NCBI GenBank assembly: GCA_028023455.1
Contig: JAQFVV010000030.1
Location: forward strand, 8,086,876-8,150,875
From: Epiperipatus broadwayi
Lineage: Eukaryota > Onychophora > Udeonychophora > Euonychophora > Peripatidae
Direction of reading: 5' to 3'
Length of the DNA stretch: 64,000 nucleotides
Positions 12,426 to 24,774 of the stretch are shown here, one piece after another. Position 1 is the first letter of the stretch. Each line of letters opens with the position of its first letter. A program made the position numbers and the translations under genes. Below the pieces are notes generated by a model, which made no database searches, had not been told where the DNA came from, and saw only the letters and a program-made list of their open reading frames with translations.

Positions 12426-13744
12426 TATTTTAAAATGCCTAATATACTATTTTTCACCCAGTATGGAATGTTTGTACATGGATCAGAGGAAAACAACAAA
12501 TGGCCGATGCAGGGTTGTCCACAATGCACCATTCAGAAGTGGCAAGGAATGATTTAAATCTGCATGGAGGAAATTGCTTTAAAATGTATAAACTGTAACC
12601 TATGAAGGACTCTATTAACTCACCAAATCTAATTTAATTGATTTAATGAAATTATGTTTGTTACATGTTATGATTTTTATTTTTGAACATCTATGTATGC
12701 ATTGTTATTATTTTGCATAAGAACCAAAATTTCTGGCTATTATACTAGTTCAATATGAGATCACTGCATGGACACTTTCACATGGATATTTATTAAAAGT
12801 ATGTCTCAGTAAGTTTAATTTCTATGACAAAATCATGAACTAGTATATATACATTATTTTACTTCAGTATAACTCATTGTTAAATACAATATTCAAAAGA
12901 TAAAGTGTATAATATTGAAGTGGGAAACCTAAAAAATATGAACCAAAATGGAATTTCATCTTAAAACTGTAGTTAAAACAAATTAGTCAAAAGAATATTA
13001 TCTTTCTTAGAAGAAAATATTTTATTCAAAATTGCTTCCATCCAATTATGTTAAGTAGCCTAGTATAAAATGGAGATGATACTAAATTCCAGTTATATTG
13101 TATTTGTTCATTGGAGAAAAGAATCAATACTGAATCATTTTCTATTTAATTTGATTTCAATGAAAGAGACATTTAAAGAGAATACCTATATCTTTAGATA
13201 TTCATAGCTCGGTGCCATAGATTCTTGTTAATGGTTGACATTTATTATAATTATTTATATTTATGGAGTTCAAACTGGGCCCAGATTTTTATACCTAACC
13301 CATTCACACAAAAAAAAAATAAGTTGCATTTATAAAGTCCTTCTTTTGATGTGTTGGCAGTCTTGGTTTATACCCAAGACCAATCTTACTAAACAAATTT
13401 CCGATCATTTAATGATTATGAAGTTGATTTTATTATTCCAAGTAATTACAACATTTTTAATTTAGGTTTTTTTATAACACAGTAGGTCACTTGGATTAAA
13501 AGCAAAAAATTGCAAGCTTGAATATGAACTATAACATAGATAGAAGCAATTTAAACAACCTTTCATAATGTACATGATAGACTGGAATAGAGCATTTCTA
13601 GACTACAGAAAAGGTATTCATAAAACTTTTTGTGCTTAAATGTCATTTATAAATATTATTTAAGAGTGAAAATTCGTCAGTGTGTATTTATGAGATTATA
13701 TATATATATATGATAAACAAAACAAGTTACAAATTTCGTAACTT
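12426..13744. other. AT-rich intronic DNA, nothing recognised
   Basis: No supported gene. A weak B-box-like ggagttcaaactggg occurs near 13264 without a convincing A-box. Confidence 0.5.
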
Positions 13745-13861
13745 GCTCATAGCTTGCATTTTATGATCACTAGATGGAGCTTTACCAATAGCTCACTAAT
13801 AAGCTTAGTTTACATAAATGCTGAAAGAGATAGAATTCAATATCTCTTTCATTGTCTCCAA

Positions 13862-13905
13862 CCTTTAATCATGGTTTCAAGCTAGTTGGCTCACATCAGT
13901 AAAGG
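13862..13905 (-). ncRNA. Hammerhead-like motif, family C, outer copy
   Basis: Same arrangement as the copy at 13964-14008: stem I ccttta/taaagg, CTGATGT, stem II gagc/gctt, GAAA, then a stem III shortened by one base. Decayed. Confidence 0.45.
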
Positions 13906-13963
13906 GTAGGAAGACTAGAAACTAGATCTAGATAGAATTCAATATCTCTTTCATTGTCTCCAA

Positions 13964-14008
13964 CCTTTAAACCATGTTTTCGAGCTAGTTGGCTCACATC
14001 AGTAAAGG
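13964..14008 (-). ncRNA. Hammerhead-like ribozyme, family C
   Basis: On the - strand: CCUUUA (stem I), CUGAUGU, GAGC-caacua-GCUC (stem II, four pairs), GAAA, a stem III closed by A-U and C-G pairs, a GUU triplet, then UAAAGG, which pairs perfectly with the first six bases. The single departure from the hammerhead core is U in place of the conserved final A of CUGAUGA. Both - strand copies share it, so it is ancestral here, and catalytic activity is doubtful. Confidence 0.5.
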
Positions 14009-14150
14009 GTACTGACATGAACCAACTAGCTCGAAACCATGGTTTAAAGGTTGGAGACAATGAAAGAGATATTGAATTCTATCTCTCTCAGCATTTATGT
14101 AAACTAAGCTTGTTAGTGAGCTATTGGCAAAGCTCCTTCTAGTGATCATA

Positions 14151-17100
14151 TACATATATATATGTAACACTTCAGACTACCTAGATTAGCTAAGATTAAA
14201 CAGTCTTTGTGTTAGGCTGCCTATACAGATTCATAGTTCATTGTAATAAAACTTTCTATTAAGCAATAGAAATTTAAGTCATTACTATGTTGGATTTTTT
14301 TTATTAGCAGAGTAGAAGGGAGAAGAAGAGAATATGCCTTATATCAACTATGGATGTTTGTTGTTTTATCAAGAGGTAAAAGAAAAATTTATTGAAAAAT
14401 AAGACATTCTCTACTCAAAAAAAAAATGTAATTTTAAGAAAAAAAATGAAGCATATTCTTTTATTGTTCATATCAAACACTGCAGATCTGATGTGGGTTA
14501 ATATTTAGAATAAGTATGTTATAGTGGTGAGAAAAAGAGACAGATCTATTGAAAGTTGGATAGTGATTCAGTTTTCAAATTACACAGTTTGTATCTATTG
14601 TCTAAGTCATGGTGTTTGATATATGTGAGAGTAAATGATGTCAGGAGCTACCATGATTGAGCTTTATACATTTTTGATCAATGGAATGGGCTTCTGTTTG
14701 ACGATCAAATTATATGAAATTATACTTTTTGGAAACATAAAGCAAGTGTTTATTTCATTTATAAATTATAAATATTTGATAAGAAAAAATGCTTTTTGTG
14801 GGTGTATATCGTTAAAAACTGTAATAAAGTTATCATTCTCTTCAAAAAATGAGAGCTTTTTGACTTGTGCAATACAGGTTATGGTTGAGGAAAGGAATTA
14901 CTTGGATCAGAATTGTTTTACAACTTTGAGTTTATAATATATTATTATCTACTACAATTTGTGAGATGTGGTCAACAGGTTGTTAATTTTTTTCTGCCAT
15001 GATACTCATCTCTTTCATCATTGTTAGTACAGGTGTTATGTTCTATATAATTACTAATAAAATTATGAGAAAGATAATATTAACTATATGGAATATTTAA
15101 TTACTTGATTTAATAATCTGATAACCTTAATTTCTGTATATATACTGAACTATGCTAGAAGTAATGCTGTAAAAATAGTCAAAGTGAAAAGGAATTATTT
15201 TTCCATTAGGATTTGCTAGTTTGTTAATTCAAAACCTAAAGTATTTTAGCATTACCTTGAAATGAGAAAGGCATTGACAAATGAAAGCAAATTTTAACTG
15301 TGTATTGTCATTTTATATTGTTAATGAATAGAAATTGTAATATTTTAGGACTGTAATGTTTTAAAAAGGAGTTTCTAAAGTCACTTGCCAGAAGTATATA
15401 AAAATTTAATTCTAAATAATTTTAGTGATAGTTTATAAATAATTTTATTTATTTATATAATACTGAGTGTGCCATAAGATATCAAAAAAAAAAATAGTAG
15501 AAAAGGACAAAAGTAAGTGATAAAATTATACTTCTATTATCATAGCCGGTCTCCTTGATGGTATGTATGATGGTGTATCAATTATGAATTTCATTTCTTT
15601 AAATTTAAAACCAAATATTAAATTTCACAATAGCTTTTTTAAATCTCAATTTCTTAGGAGTAGAATTCTTAGAATTAACTATTTTTTTTGTTTAAATACA
15701 TTATCATCTGTAAAAATATACATTAACTTTAGTTTTAGGATGATAGTATACTGTATAGTGTCTTGTTTTTTAACAAAATTCTATTTCTTACACTTAGCTG
15801 ATTCATTCAAAAACTTTTTTAAAGTGTTTTGTAATTTAATAAAAGCATCAACGTACGATTGAAATGGTGAACTTCAGAGCATGTCATCCATGGATCATAA
15901 TACAAGTAATTCTTTTGATGTTTGAACATTATGTGAGCTGTTATGCAACAAATTATTCAATATATTTCATTTAATAAAAAGTATATTTGATTTACAATTT
16001 TATATTTCCAGTTCAGAGTATAATGTTAATAAAAATTAAAGTTTTATTATTTAAAATACTTTACATGTTATAGCTTTTAAATTACTAATAAAACATAAAA
16101 AAAATATTATTATTAATACCATTGTTTTTTCTGAGGATAGTAAATGCCTTGTGCGATATAGCAAGCTGTCGAGTGATGAGCTCCTTTGAGCTAGAAGCCA
16201 TTCCTTTCTGACACTTAAATGTAAATAAATTAATATGCATGAGTATTGTGAATGTTTCTCTTTTATCTTTTTTGGCAGATTAATTTGCAATATAATTTTA
16301 ATTTTTTATGAAAAAAGATAAGAAGATAAACTTTAAAACGAACACATGACCTACATTTCATAAAATTTTATAGTTATTTTATGCACTGCTCTTAAAGAAA
16401 ATACCAAAAAAGCATCACCAGAAAAATAGGAAAAAATGATCAAAAGTTAACATGAACATTACTGAAAGAAATTTAAATAAATAATTTATAATAAAAAAGT
16501 ATCTGCATTAGAAATATGCATTATTGACAAAAAAAAAAAAAGAATTTAATGTAGCAGCTCCAATGAAAGTTAACTATTATTATTATTTGCAATTTACTTT
16601 TAATATTTCAGTTTTGAGGAGTGGGATTTTAAAGACACAGAGATTCTTAATCTGTATTTATTCATATTATAGTTACGATTTAATATATCTTTTATATATA
16701 TCTTATTTAAATATTCTGCAATTTTCTGTCACTTGTTTTTTTTTTAACTTGATAACAGTCTATTTATTTCAATACAAATTATTAATCACATCATCTTCTC
16801 CCTTCTCCTAAATTTTTGTTTTTTATTCTTAATTCTCTATGAAATATAATTTTTTCATTCCCTATAGTTAAAACATATTTGATGATCATTATCAGGGCTT
16901 TTTTTTTACTTACAAAAATACCTAAAATTAATATATAAAAACATATATTCCCGGATAATTAATGATAAAATATAATTGAAATGTAGAGAATAAAAAAATA
17001 TTTATTGATGTAAATTAAGAATAAAAACAAGATTTGGAAAGAAATTGATGTGAGTTGTAATGTTTATTAGAATTTTATTTACTGTTTGTAATTATTAATA

Positions 17101-18039
17101 TATTTATAAGTTTAAATAAAGGAAAACAAAATATATTCTTTTTAAAATAATATGGTTGTGGCTACATTCATGTTATCAATGTCTTATTTGATAAGTAATA
17201 TTGATTTACCATTTATTAAAGATTCTTTATCTTGAGAAATTTTATAGGCTAACTAGAAAAGTAGAGAGAATTGATCTCATGGCTAAATATTTTATATTAG
17301 TGAGTTGTTATTCATAGAAAAATCAGTGTGACTTTTTTATGTTGCAGATAGATATTCCTCACCAGATCTGCTCCATCCACATGCATAATGATTACGTTGC
17401 CATGCCATTGAAAAAGTGGTTTACACATTTAAATTCATTTGAGTTTAGATTCTATTTAAAACCTAGTAAAATTGTTGATCACTGTCCATATTTTGTATTG
17501 ACTGTATAGTCAGAAAGGTATATGAGTTTCAGGCCCAGGCATCTTACAAATATATTATATTAGAAAGATTTCTGATTTGGAAGCAGTTGAACAAATTATT
17601 TCACATTTGGTATTTGTTCAAGCCAGCCATATGGCAAATTGAAATAAATCATTGTAGTCTTGGACATTGATCTTGATAAAGTCACAGAAGAACAAATATG
17701 TCAATTTATTATAAGGGTCATAAATCATTGAAGTTGCATTGGAGACAGTTGATCAGTTTTAAAAATATGTTCCAACTTCAGCCACTCCATTCTCAAAACA
17801 GTAAATGTAACTAAAACTATTGAAGAGATTTATTTAAGTAAAATGAACTAACTAAAAATTTAAAATACAAAAGAATGTTGATAGAAATAAAATGATTCAA
17901 AGTAACCACTCTCATAGTAAAAAAAGCAACTAGCAGGGAGCAGAAAACTTGCACAACATGTAAAAATGATGTCCAGTGAATAATTACTAGTCTGAATATT
18001 AAGTTTGAATAATGTTAGAACATTTCAGCTTACTTTATA
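14151..18039. other. AT-rich intronic DNA, nothing recognised
   Basis: Several open frames of up to 100 codons occur but have the composition of random AT-rich sequence, and none resembles a known domain. No named repeat seen. Confidence 0.5.
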
Positions 18040-18129
18040 ATTTTAAATATAGGGGATTTGAACTCAGACTTCAAGCACCCTTCAACTATTCATACTATCT
18101 TATACCACTGATACACATAGAAAAGATAA

Positions 18130-18188
18130 ATAATCACCAATATACATATTTCATGCTAAACCAGCACTCATCAGTTGGTCCAGATTAT
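18130..18188 (-). ncRNA. Hammerhead ribozyme, family A, best-preserved copy
   Basis: This 59-nt - strand motif has every hammerhead element. Stem I pairs ACCAA with UUGGU and AUAAUC with GAUUAU, with a 3-nt bulge between. CUGAUGA is at 18168-18174. Stem II is UGCU-gguuu-AGCA plus a G-U pair. GAAA is at 18149-18152. Stem III is three A-U pairs over a 2-nt loop, followed by an AUA cleavage triplet. The predicted cut lies between 18141 and 18140. Such a short stem III is typical of the type I hammerheads described in animal retrozymes and Penelope-like elements, which may act best as dimers. Confidence 0.8.
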
Positions 18189-18246
18189 CATCTCCCATAT
18201 ATATATATATATATATATGATATATGAAATGATATATATATGAGAT

Positions 18247-18311
18247 GATAATCTGGACAACTGATGAGTGCTGGTTTAGCATGAAATATATATATATATT
18301 GGTGATTATTT
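18247..18311 (+). ncRNA. Hammerhead ribozyme, family A, core intact
   Basis: Inverted partner of the preceding ribozyme. CTGATGA (18261-18267) and GAAA (18283-18286) are intact, as is the stem II hairpin. Stem III has been lengthened by TA repeats. One C has been lost from the accaa strand of stem I. Confidence 0.7.
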
Positions 18312-18480
18312 ATCTTTTCTATTTGTATGTGATCATGTGTATCGGTGGTATGAGATAGTATGGGTAGTTGAAGGGTGCTTGAAAGTCTGAGTTCAAATCC
18401 CTATATTTACAATTAGGCTCCAGATATGTGAAGAGTGCCTGTATTTCAAATATTTATAATTTTAAATAAAACCCAGCTTT

Positions 18481-19810
18481 AGGTACCCACCTTTCCTTGT
18501 CAATAAAATCTTAAATAGATCCAAATGAAGACTGTTAGTTTCTCAAACATTGACTCCTACACAAATTAAAAAGCAACAATCAGAATCAAATTATATCCTT
18601 CAGTTTACAAAATTTTGATACATTTGAAGCTCCGTTTTTACCTTTCATAGAAAGAACAAGTCTTATTATCTATAAATAGTATTTTGGGCTAGTGTAAATC
18701 ATAAAGTTATATTGTCGTAAATATATTGCCCAATATCTTCATTTCCTTTTTGACACTTTAGAGAATACATGTTGAACACAAGTCTCCTCTGAGTTACATT
18801 TTTTTTTTTTATTACCAAAAACACTATAAACATATAAATTTATTTAGACATATTTTGAAATTTTGATTTAATGGATTCAAAGTATATTCTTTCTGGAGTC
18901 AGAATAACTTACAGATCATAGTTCAGTGATTGGAGTGATGCACAATGTCTACATGTTAGACAAAAAAAATACCCATGCATTTTCCAAATAGATATCCTGC
19001 CCTATGACTTCTTATCTAATAATTACTTTTAATTTTTTCACCACCTATTTTCCTTGGTTTACTTTATTTTATTTCAAACTTTCTATAAGTTCTATGAATC
19101 CTATATTCATTTTGTTAAGTTCATTCTTATCGACAAATTCTACCATATCATCAGTGAATATAATGAATCCTTCTCTCTCCAATACTCTTTAATCTTTATG
19201 AAAATAACAGTTTTTTTTTTTTGATATTTCATCTAAATAAACCAAATATTAGACAAAACCTTCAGATAGACAATTTTATTGCATTACAGTTCATTTTATG
19301 TCCATTGTTTCTTTTTAAGTAGATCATGTAATTATTGCAAATGTCTTTTTATTCATATGCAAATTATCCAATAAACAACTTTCATTTCAATGTTATATTT
19401 ATCAAACATTACCACTTTTTTCCTGTGATCCTGTTTTTTTTTTTTTTTTTTTACCAAATTGTTTATAATCTGCAATAATTTAAATCAAGCATATATATTT
19501 TTTGTACTTCTCTTTTCTTCATATTTTTCTTCTAACCCAACTTTATTTGCACACCTGAAATCAACATCTTTTTTTAAAGCTCTCTTTTTTTTTTTCATAA
19601 GCTAAAGTCTGTATTCTGTGAACAATGTTAATACACTAGTTGGACTGATAAGCTGAAGTATTATGATTAAGCTCCCCCTCCCCTCACAATGCTCAGCAAA
19701 TTATTTATTAAATTATCTAACAGAATGTAATCTATTCTTGTATTAGCATATTAACATTATTCATAAAATTACATATTTAAAGAAAAGAAGGTAAATTTTA
19801 AAGTCTATAT
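18481..19810. other. AT-rich intronic DNA, nothing recognised
   Basis: Long T-runs near 18800, 19211, 19435 and 19587. No supported gene. Confidence 0.5.
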
Positions 19811-19925
19811 TGTAGTAAACACAGAGCTTTGCTAGTTGCTCAACAAGTTTTGCTATAAATGCTTAATAAGAGAAAGCACTTAAAATATCTTTATCAGAAA
19901 CCACACCCAAGCCCAGACCAATGGT

Positions 19926-19955
19926 TTTGTGTTTTGACACTACTCAATGGTTAAC
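19926..19955 (-). ncRNA. Hammerhead relic, family D, left unit
   Basis: The - strand reads TTGAGTA in place of CTGANGA, a gtg...cac stem II, AAAA in place of GAAA, then A-CC-att-GGT and the GTC triplet. Decayed, but clearly the counterpart of the copy at 20017. Confidence 0.4.
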
Positions 19956-20016
19956 TCTTAGATAAATACTGACTTTGAGTTGGTATTTTTAGATCTAGTG
20001 TCTGAAACTATCCTAG

Positions 20017-20069
20017 CACCTCACTGAGGAGTTCCAAAGCACAAAACCATTGGTCTGGGTTTGGAGGTG
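20017..20069 (+). ncRNA. Hammerhead ribozyme, family D, mutated core
   Basis: CTGAGGA (20024-20030, fitting CUGANGA) is followed by stem II GTTC-caaa-GCAC with one mismatch, AAAA where GAAA is expected (20043-20046), stem III A-CC-att-GGT and a GUC cleavage triplet ending at 20055. Stem I pairs TCA with TGG or TGA-like bases next to the core and CACCTC with GAGGTG further out. The G-to-A change in the second box should inactivate it. Confidence 0.5.
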
Positions 20070-20157
20070 ATTTCTAATAAATATTTTAAATGCTTTCTAT
20101 TGCTAAGTATTTATCACAAAGCTTGTTGAGCAACTAGCAAAGGTCTTTGTTTATATT

Positions 20158-21149
20158 TTACAAGCTTAAAAAAGAAATGGGGTCAAGTGATATATGATTC
20201 TATTTTTTATTTTCTATGTTGTACTGTTATATATGTATATATTCAGAATAATTACTATTTTATTATGTAAATTTACTTTGTCAATTAGCCTAATGCTACT
20301 TACATTTTTTTTTTATTCAGTAAGTCTGTTTTTTTTTTCCTGATATAATCCTTGAATTTATTAATTGGCTATTTATTTTTTGGTTCAGTTCATCTTTTCT
20401 TTTTTCTTATTTTATTTTTGTTAAATTTGGATCTTAATCTATAGCAAGTTCAGAATATTTTTAATATTATTTTTAAGTATAATTTTTTTTTAAGAGAAAA
20501 ACAAAACAATATAATTGAAATTTGTTTTTATCTCTAGTACTTTGTTTGCATGCTGCTTTTCCTACAAAATTGTCAAATCGGTTATTTTTCTTATTTCTTA
20601 TCGCCAATAATGTCTCATTATTTTAAGTCCACTATTATTATACAACTATTTTACAAAAAGTTGATATGTGTGTTTGTTATTTCATCATTACCATGGTCAT
20701 TAATTGGCATGTATGCTTGAACATTCATTTAATTTCTTGGGTAAGTTATGAGTTTTAACCACTGAAAATGTATTATTTACGGGAGTGCTATATTTTATTT
20801 TTTTGTTTTTGAACTGTAAACATTATCAACATTATTATGTCTTATTTTTACCCAAGGAATAGAATAAACAAGATCAGAATGTGAAAATTGGGAACGGTCT
20901 TTATTTGGAAGTGTTTTGCCAATGACTGATATTAGTAAGTAAATGAATATACTGTGTGTATATACAGAAAGTTACTAAAAGAATATAGGCACTTTTATAT
21001 TTGTGATGTATAAACTGCAATAAAATGCACCAATAGAATGTAAATTGTTTGATAGCCCACTTTTAAAAATCATAATATTGTCTATCTTGTTTGTTGTTTT
21101 CATGATGTATCATCAAAAACAGTTAGTGATAACTTCAAATAGTAATTAA
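20158..21149. other. AT-rich intronic DNA, nothing recognised
   Basis: Many T-runs and no supported gene or repeat. Confidence 0.5.
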
Positions 21150-22900
21150 GAAAGCTAAAAATAAAATGAAAGGGATTGACAAAGAAGTAAAAGGAATATC
21201 TGAAAGGTTAGTTACAAAAAATTATAAAGAAATGACTAAAGATGAATATAAAATAAGCTTTGAGATTAGGTTGATTGGGTTTAATAATATCTTCAAAAGA
21301 ATTATGAAAGATTGGTATTTTAAAATCTATGGAGAGAGGACTGATATGATGAATAAAATTGCAAATGAAATAGAGGAATCATACTTTAGAAAATTCAAAA
21401 CAAAAAAAAAAGAAATATAAGAAAATTTAAAGATTAGATGGGATAATTATTGAAGGCAAAAAAGAAATAGAATTAAAGATGCAAAATTTAATAAAAAGTT
21501 AATTAAGGAAATTAATATTACTGGGAAGAACGATGTTTTATGAAAAAGAGAGAGAAAAAGAAGAATTGTTGTTATTTAATGTAGAAGGAAGAAGATGGAA
21601 AGTATACTCAAACATATATAATTCAGTAGAGAGGTTATATCAGGAGAAGATGTGACAGAGGAAATCAGTGCAGAATTCAATGGTTAAAGAAAGAAAAGGC
21701 AGGAGAAGAAGTAGATGGAATGGCAGTTGAAATATTGTTAGATATAGAAAAGTATGCAAGAGTTGATTTGAAAAAAGTTTGAATAAAATTATATATGATA
21801 GTAAGATTCCAGAAAAATTGAAAGATGTGAGAATCAAAGTAGTGTATAGAGGAAAAGATTTTAGTTTACTAACTAGCTATAGATCAGTAGCAATATTATT
21901 TATCTTAAAACAGATTCAAAATAGATTTTATTCAGAGATATGTATAGAGGATAATTTATTCATATTTCATCAATTAATGGAAATGTTTTATAGAGAAAAT
22001 AAACTATATTTATTACAAGACTTGTGATAAGTTATAGAGAAACAAATTATAGAATTAGTGGAAGTTAAGTGAAAAATCAAAGTTGAACAGAGATGTTCAT
22101 TATCAACTTTATTATTTTGTTTTTAAGGGAATTGGGGATTGATATAGACAGATTAGAAATAGGGGTGGGGGTTCCCATAATGGGGACCAGGTGAACACAT
22201 AATTGAGTAATTCTTTTTATTTACAGATAATATGGCATTTTTTGCAAATAGTGTAAGAGATATATTAGGAAAATGTGGAGAGATAGGTAGACATGAAAAT
22301 TAAGATCAGCAAGGAAAACATCTAAGATGTTAGTATTTAATGGGAAGTATAAAACTAGAAGATATTTGTTTTGAACAAATTAAGAACTATAAATATTTTA
22401 TATTTAGGTAAGTGAAGAGATAGAATTTTAAAGATACATTAGAATTAGAGATGAGACAAAATGCAAAAAGTAAAATAAGGAGTTGATTAAGAAACTGGCA
22501 TCATATATAGAATAATTTGGAAAAGAATAATAATGCAGGAAACTCAGCAATTTTAGATAGAATTTTTAAAAAAGTAGATATAGATTAGGAAGTGGTGAAT
22601 TGCAGTTAATAGATGAGGCTTTTCAAAGATTAATGTGAGATAATTTTTGTTAATGTAAGGGAAATCAAATAAATTTAAAATGATTGAAAAGATATAGTAT
22701 ACAAATAACAATAGATTAGTAAAAAAAAAGTGTATTATTTACTTAAATACTTAGAAGCAGGAAAATTTTCACAATATCTAAGATAAATAGAGAAATTACT
22801 TATAAATATTTTTCAAGAAATAGGATAAATATATAGAGATTTTATTAAAGGTACATGATTATGAGAGTTGGGAAAGAAGATAGTTAACTTAATTAGAGAA
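21150..22900 (+). pseudogene. LINE ORF2 relic (reverse transcriptase)
   Basis: Successive + strand frames keep the order of a non-LTR retrotransposon ORF2. First comes a lysine-rich linker (open at 21166-21420), then LIKEINITGKNDVL, which resembles LLEDINTSGRDGN of the LINE at 38.4 kb. The palm region (21779-22027) follows, with IYDSKIPEKLK and a YRSVAILF stretch. The motif QRCSLSTLLF lies near 22086 (family form QGCxxSPxLF), and NMAFFA near 22230 replaces FADDMAFFA. Numerous stops and frameshifts separate these pieces. It is probably an old copy of the LINE family found at 37-47 kb. Confidence 0.65.
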
Positions 22901-23194
22901 AAACGAATGCAGATATGGAAAACAAACATGAATGAAAAATAGCTTGGAGTAAAACGATCTCCAAAATATTTAGTTAGTTAGCACATAGATTTAGAGAGTT
23001 TAGCTATTGTCTTAAAGGAACCTGTAGAAATTCCAACAAGGAGATAGATTCACTAATGGTTTTGTTAAGTCCTTCATTTCTGACATAATACCCATAAATC
23101 TGACAATCATTAACTATATAATTCATAGTTTATATTTATCCATATTTATATAGATCAGTAGTTAAATAAAATTCTATTTATGAAGTAATTAAGT

Positions 23195-23800
23195 TCAACA
23201 ACCATGGTTGTCCTGCATCTGCTGATGAAAATCCTGTGGTAATCTAAGAAGATCATGTCCCGCTGTTTTTATCGTTGGATCAGAAAAAATAAATTTATTT
23301 GGAATTTCATAATAATTCCATTTTTTACACAATTCTTTGATTGTAGATAGATTCTTAGTTTTACATTCAAATGGGAATCTTAGTTTGAGTCGAGTTTTAG
23401 GTGATGAAATTATGTTTTGAGTTATTGGCAAATCCAATTTTCTTAATAATTTTATATAATTTTTGTGAAGTGATTCATCTTCTGATATCTAGTGGAGGAA
23501 TATGTGAAAGAACAGTAAGTCACAGCAAAGAAGTAGATTTGAATATACCAGTAATATCTCTCATGGTAATATTTAATTGAGTTTACAGAAGTTTTGTTCC
23601 AAATAGAGATTCAGTGTCAGAATATGTTAATGCTATGGAAGCTGTCTGTAAAGTATTTGCATTACAATTACAATCAGTGCCAGTCAGCTTTCCAAAGAGG
23701 TTATTCCTGGAAATTAATTTTGATCTAATCTTAGCTAAATGAGGGAAATAAATTAGAGTACAATCCAAGACTCTTAAATAGGGGGATAGGATCATATTTT
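23195..23800 (-). pseudogene. LINE relic, reverse transcriptase thumb and tail
   Basis: On the - strand, 23795-23583 contains SRNNLFGKLTGTD followed by CNANTLQTASIALTYSD, close to the thumb-region consensus of Jockey/CR1-like elements (RNNLLRKLxGTxWGAxxxTLRxxxLALxYS). The next open piece (23437-23195) has KTRLKLRFPF and TIKTAGHDLLRLPQDF, a typical C-terminal stretch before a zinc-binding end. Frameshifts separate them. This is a different LINE family from the one at 37-47 kb. Confidence 0.6.
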
Positions 23801-24262
23801 AGACTACTATTGCAAAAGATTATGAGATGATTTCTTATTGTTTAAATGAAAAAAATTGAATATTATCTTTATTGGATTAAGAACAAATCCTCAGTCTTTG
23901 AAAAATATTTCCAGTTTTTTAAAATTCTTATGCTTATACGAAGAAGGAATGGAATTATGAAGCTTAAGATGTTCTGCATTTTTTCTGTGAAAGGATTTCT
24001 GAATCATTGTTTATGTAGAATAATCTGTAATTAGAAAATGGCGCATTTTGCAAATGACAAAGTTGATTTTATTTGTCAGTGAAGTAGTGCTATGTCATCA
24101 TATTTTCATTTTGAAGATAAAACACTTATTTGTCAAAGCATTGAATAGAATATGCAGGAAATATAGCAGCACTTATGATAATCTTCCATTCATTAGATTT
24201 GACATCCCATGAGTTTTTATCAGTTATCAAAAGAAGATATAATGCTTGTTTTGTTATTATCA

Positions 24263-24572
24263 CATATGACATGATTACCATTGTTTATGCTTAGCACAAG
24301 CTGTTTTTTACACAGAGACAAAACTCTTCATATAGTAGCATCACTCAGTGCAAGCCAGAATAATCAATGGATGCAGGAAGGTTTGTGCCTAGTTTTTAGT
24401 TTGTGGCTTTCATCAGTGAATAGGCATTAGATAGGGATTTTATGCATAAACCTTCCTGCATTCATTGATCACTCTGGCTTGCACTGAATGGTGATACTGT
24501 ATGGAGAGTTTTATCTCTGTGAAAAACAGTTGTGTAAGCATAAAGAATGTTGATCATGTGACGTTTGATGGT
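24263..24572. repeat. Family B foldback element
   Basis: Inverted arms of about 130 bp each. The left arm runs from tgattaccattgtttatgct to gcaggaaggtttgtgc, and the right arm from gcataaaccttcctgca to agcataaagaatgttgatca. The asymmetric centre holds a - strand hammerhead relic. The left unit runs leftward on the - strand and the right unit rightward, that is, head to head. Confidence 0.8.
24388..24425 (-). ncRNA. Hammerhead relic, family B
   Basis: CTGATGA (24410-24416) is intact with an AGC-loop stem II; GAAA has become AAAA and the GTC triplet reads GGC. Inactive relic. Confidence 0.5.
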
Positions 24573-24774
24573 TTAATACCAATCCTGCACAATATGATTG
24601 TGGTGACTGTGGTTATTAAAGAACCAAAAACACCAAAAGTATGGATGCTGAACTAAGTTCAGATCTATACAATTATACAAACAAATGAGCTTAGTTTGAC
24701 AACATTATTGTGTTAAACATATTTTAGAATCAGAGCTTTATAGTTAGCTAAAAAGTAAAAGGTAACTGGTGAAG

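Larger units (their letters stand above)
13745..14150. repeat. Family C foldback element with central hammerhead motifs
   Basis: A long inverted repeat. The left arm starts near 13763 (atgatcactagatgg) and the right arm ends near 14150 (ctagtgatcatat). The arms share tagctcactaa, aagcttagtttacataaatgctga and the segment from gatagaattc to caacctttaa. The left arm holds an extra copy of its inner segment (13850-13905 and 13935-14008). The centre is the small palindrome cagta-aaggg-tactg. A hammerhead-like motif sits next to the centre in each unit. TA-rich sequence flanks both ends. Confidence 0.8.
18040..18480. repeat. Family A head-to-head inverted pair
   Basis: The left unit (ribozyme on -) and right unit (ribozyme on +) meet in a TA-rich palindrome around 18195-18240. 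Both retain the full stretch from the ribozyme to the gttcaaatccc end, and the right unit continues into ccagatatgtgaagagtgcctg. The spacer between ribozymes is only about 58 bp, so the transcript would form a very long hairpin. Confidence 0.85.
19811..20157. repeat. Family D foldback element with central hammerhead motifs
   Basis: Inverted arms include gctttgctagttgctcaacaag on the left and its complement ending gagcaactagcaaagg on the right, continuing inward to gcccagaccaatggttttg / caaaaccattggtctggg. The centre (about 19945-20020) is unrelated spacer. Hammerhead-like motifs point outward from the centre in both units. Confidence 0.75.

Noticed and set aside
14635-15862. Open frames of about 100 codons (14635-14937, 15563-15862) as candidate exons
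   Set aside because: Composition is that of random AT-rich DNA, with no splice context or domain resemblance.
16165-16215. GTGATGA followed by a perfect GCTC-cttt-GAGC hairpin and AGAAG, hammerhead-like
   Set aside because: The first core base is G, the second box is not GAAA, and I could not find a stem I or III. Probably chance; no sister copies seen in the window.
23218-23240. ctgctgatgaaaatcctg, a CTGATGA match
   Set aside because: It lies in a LINE-derived coding remnant, with no stem II or GAAA in position.
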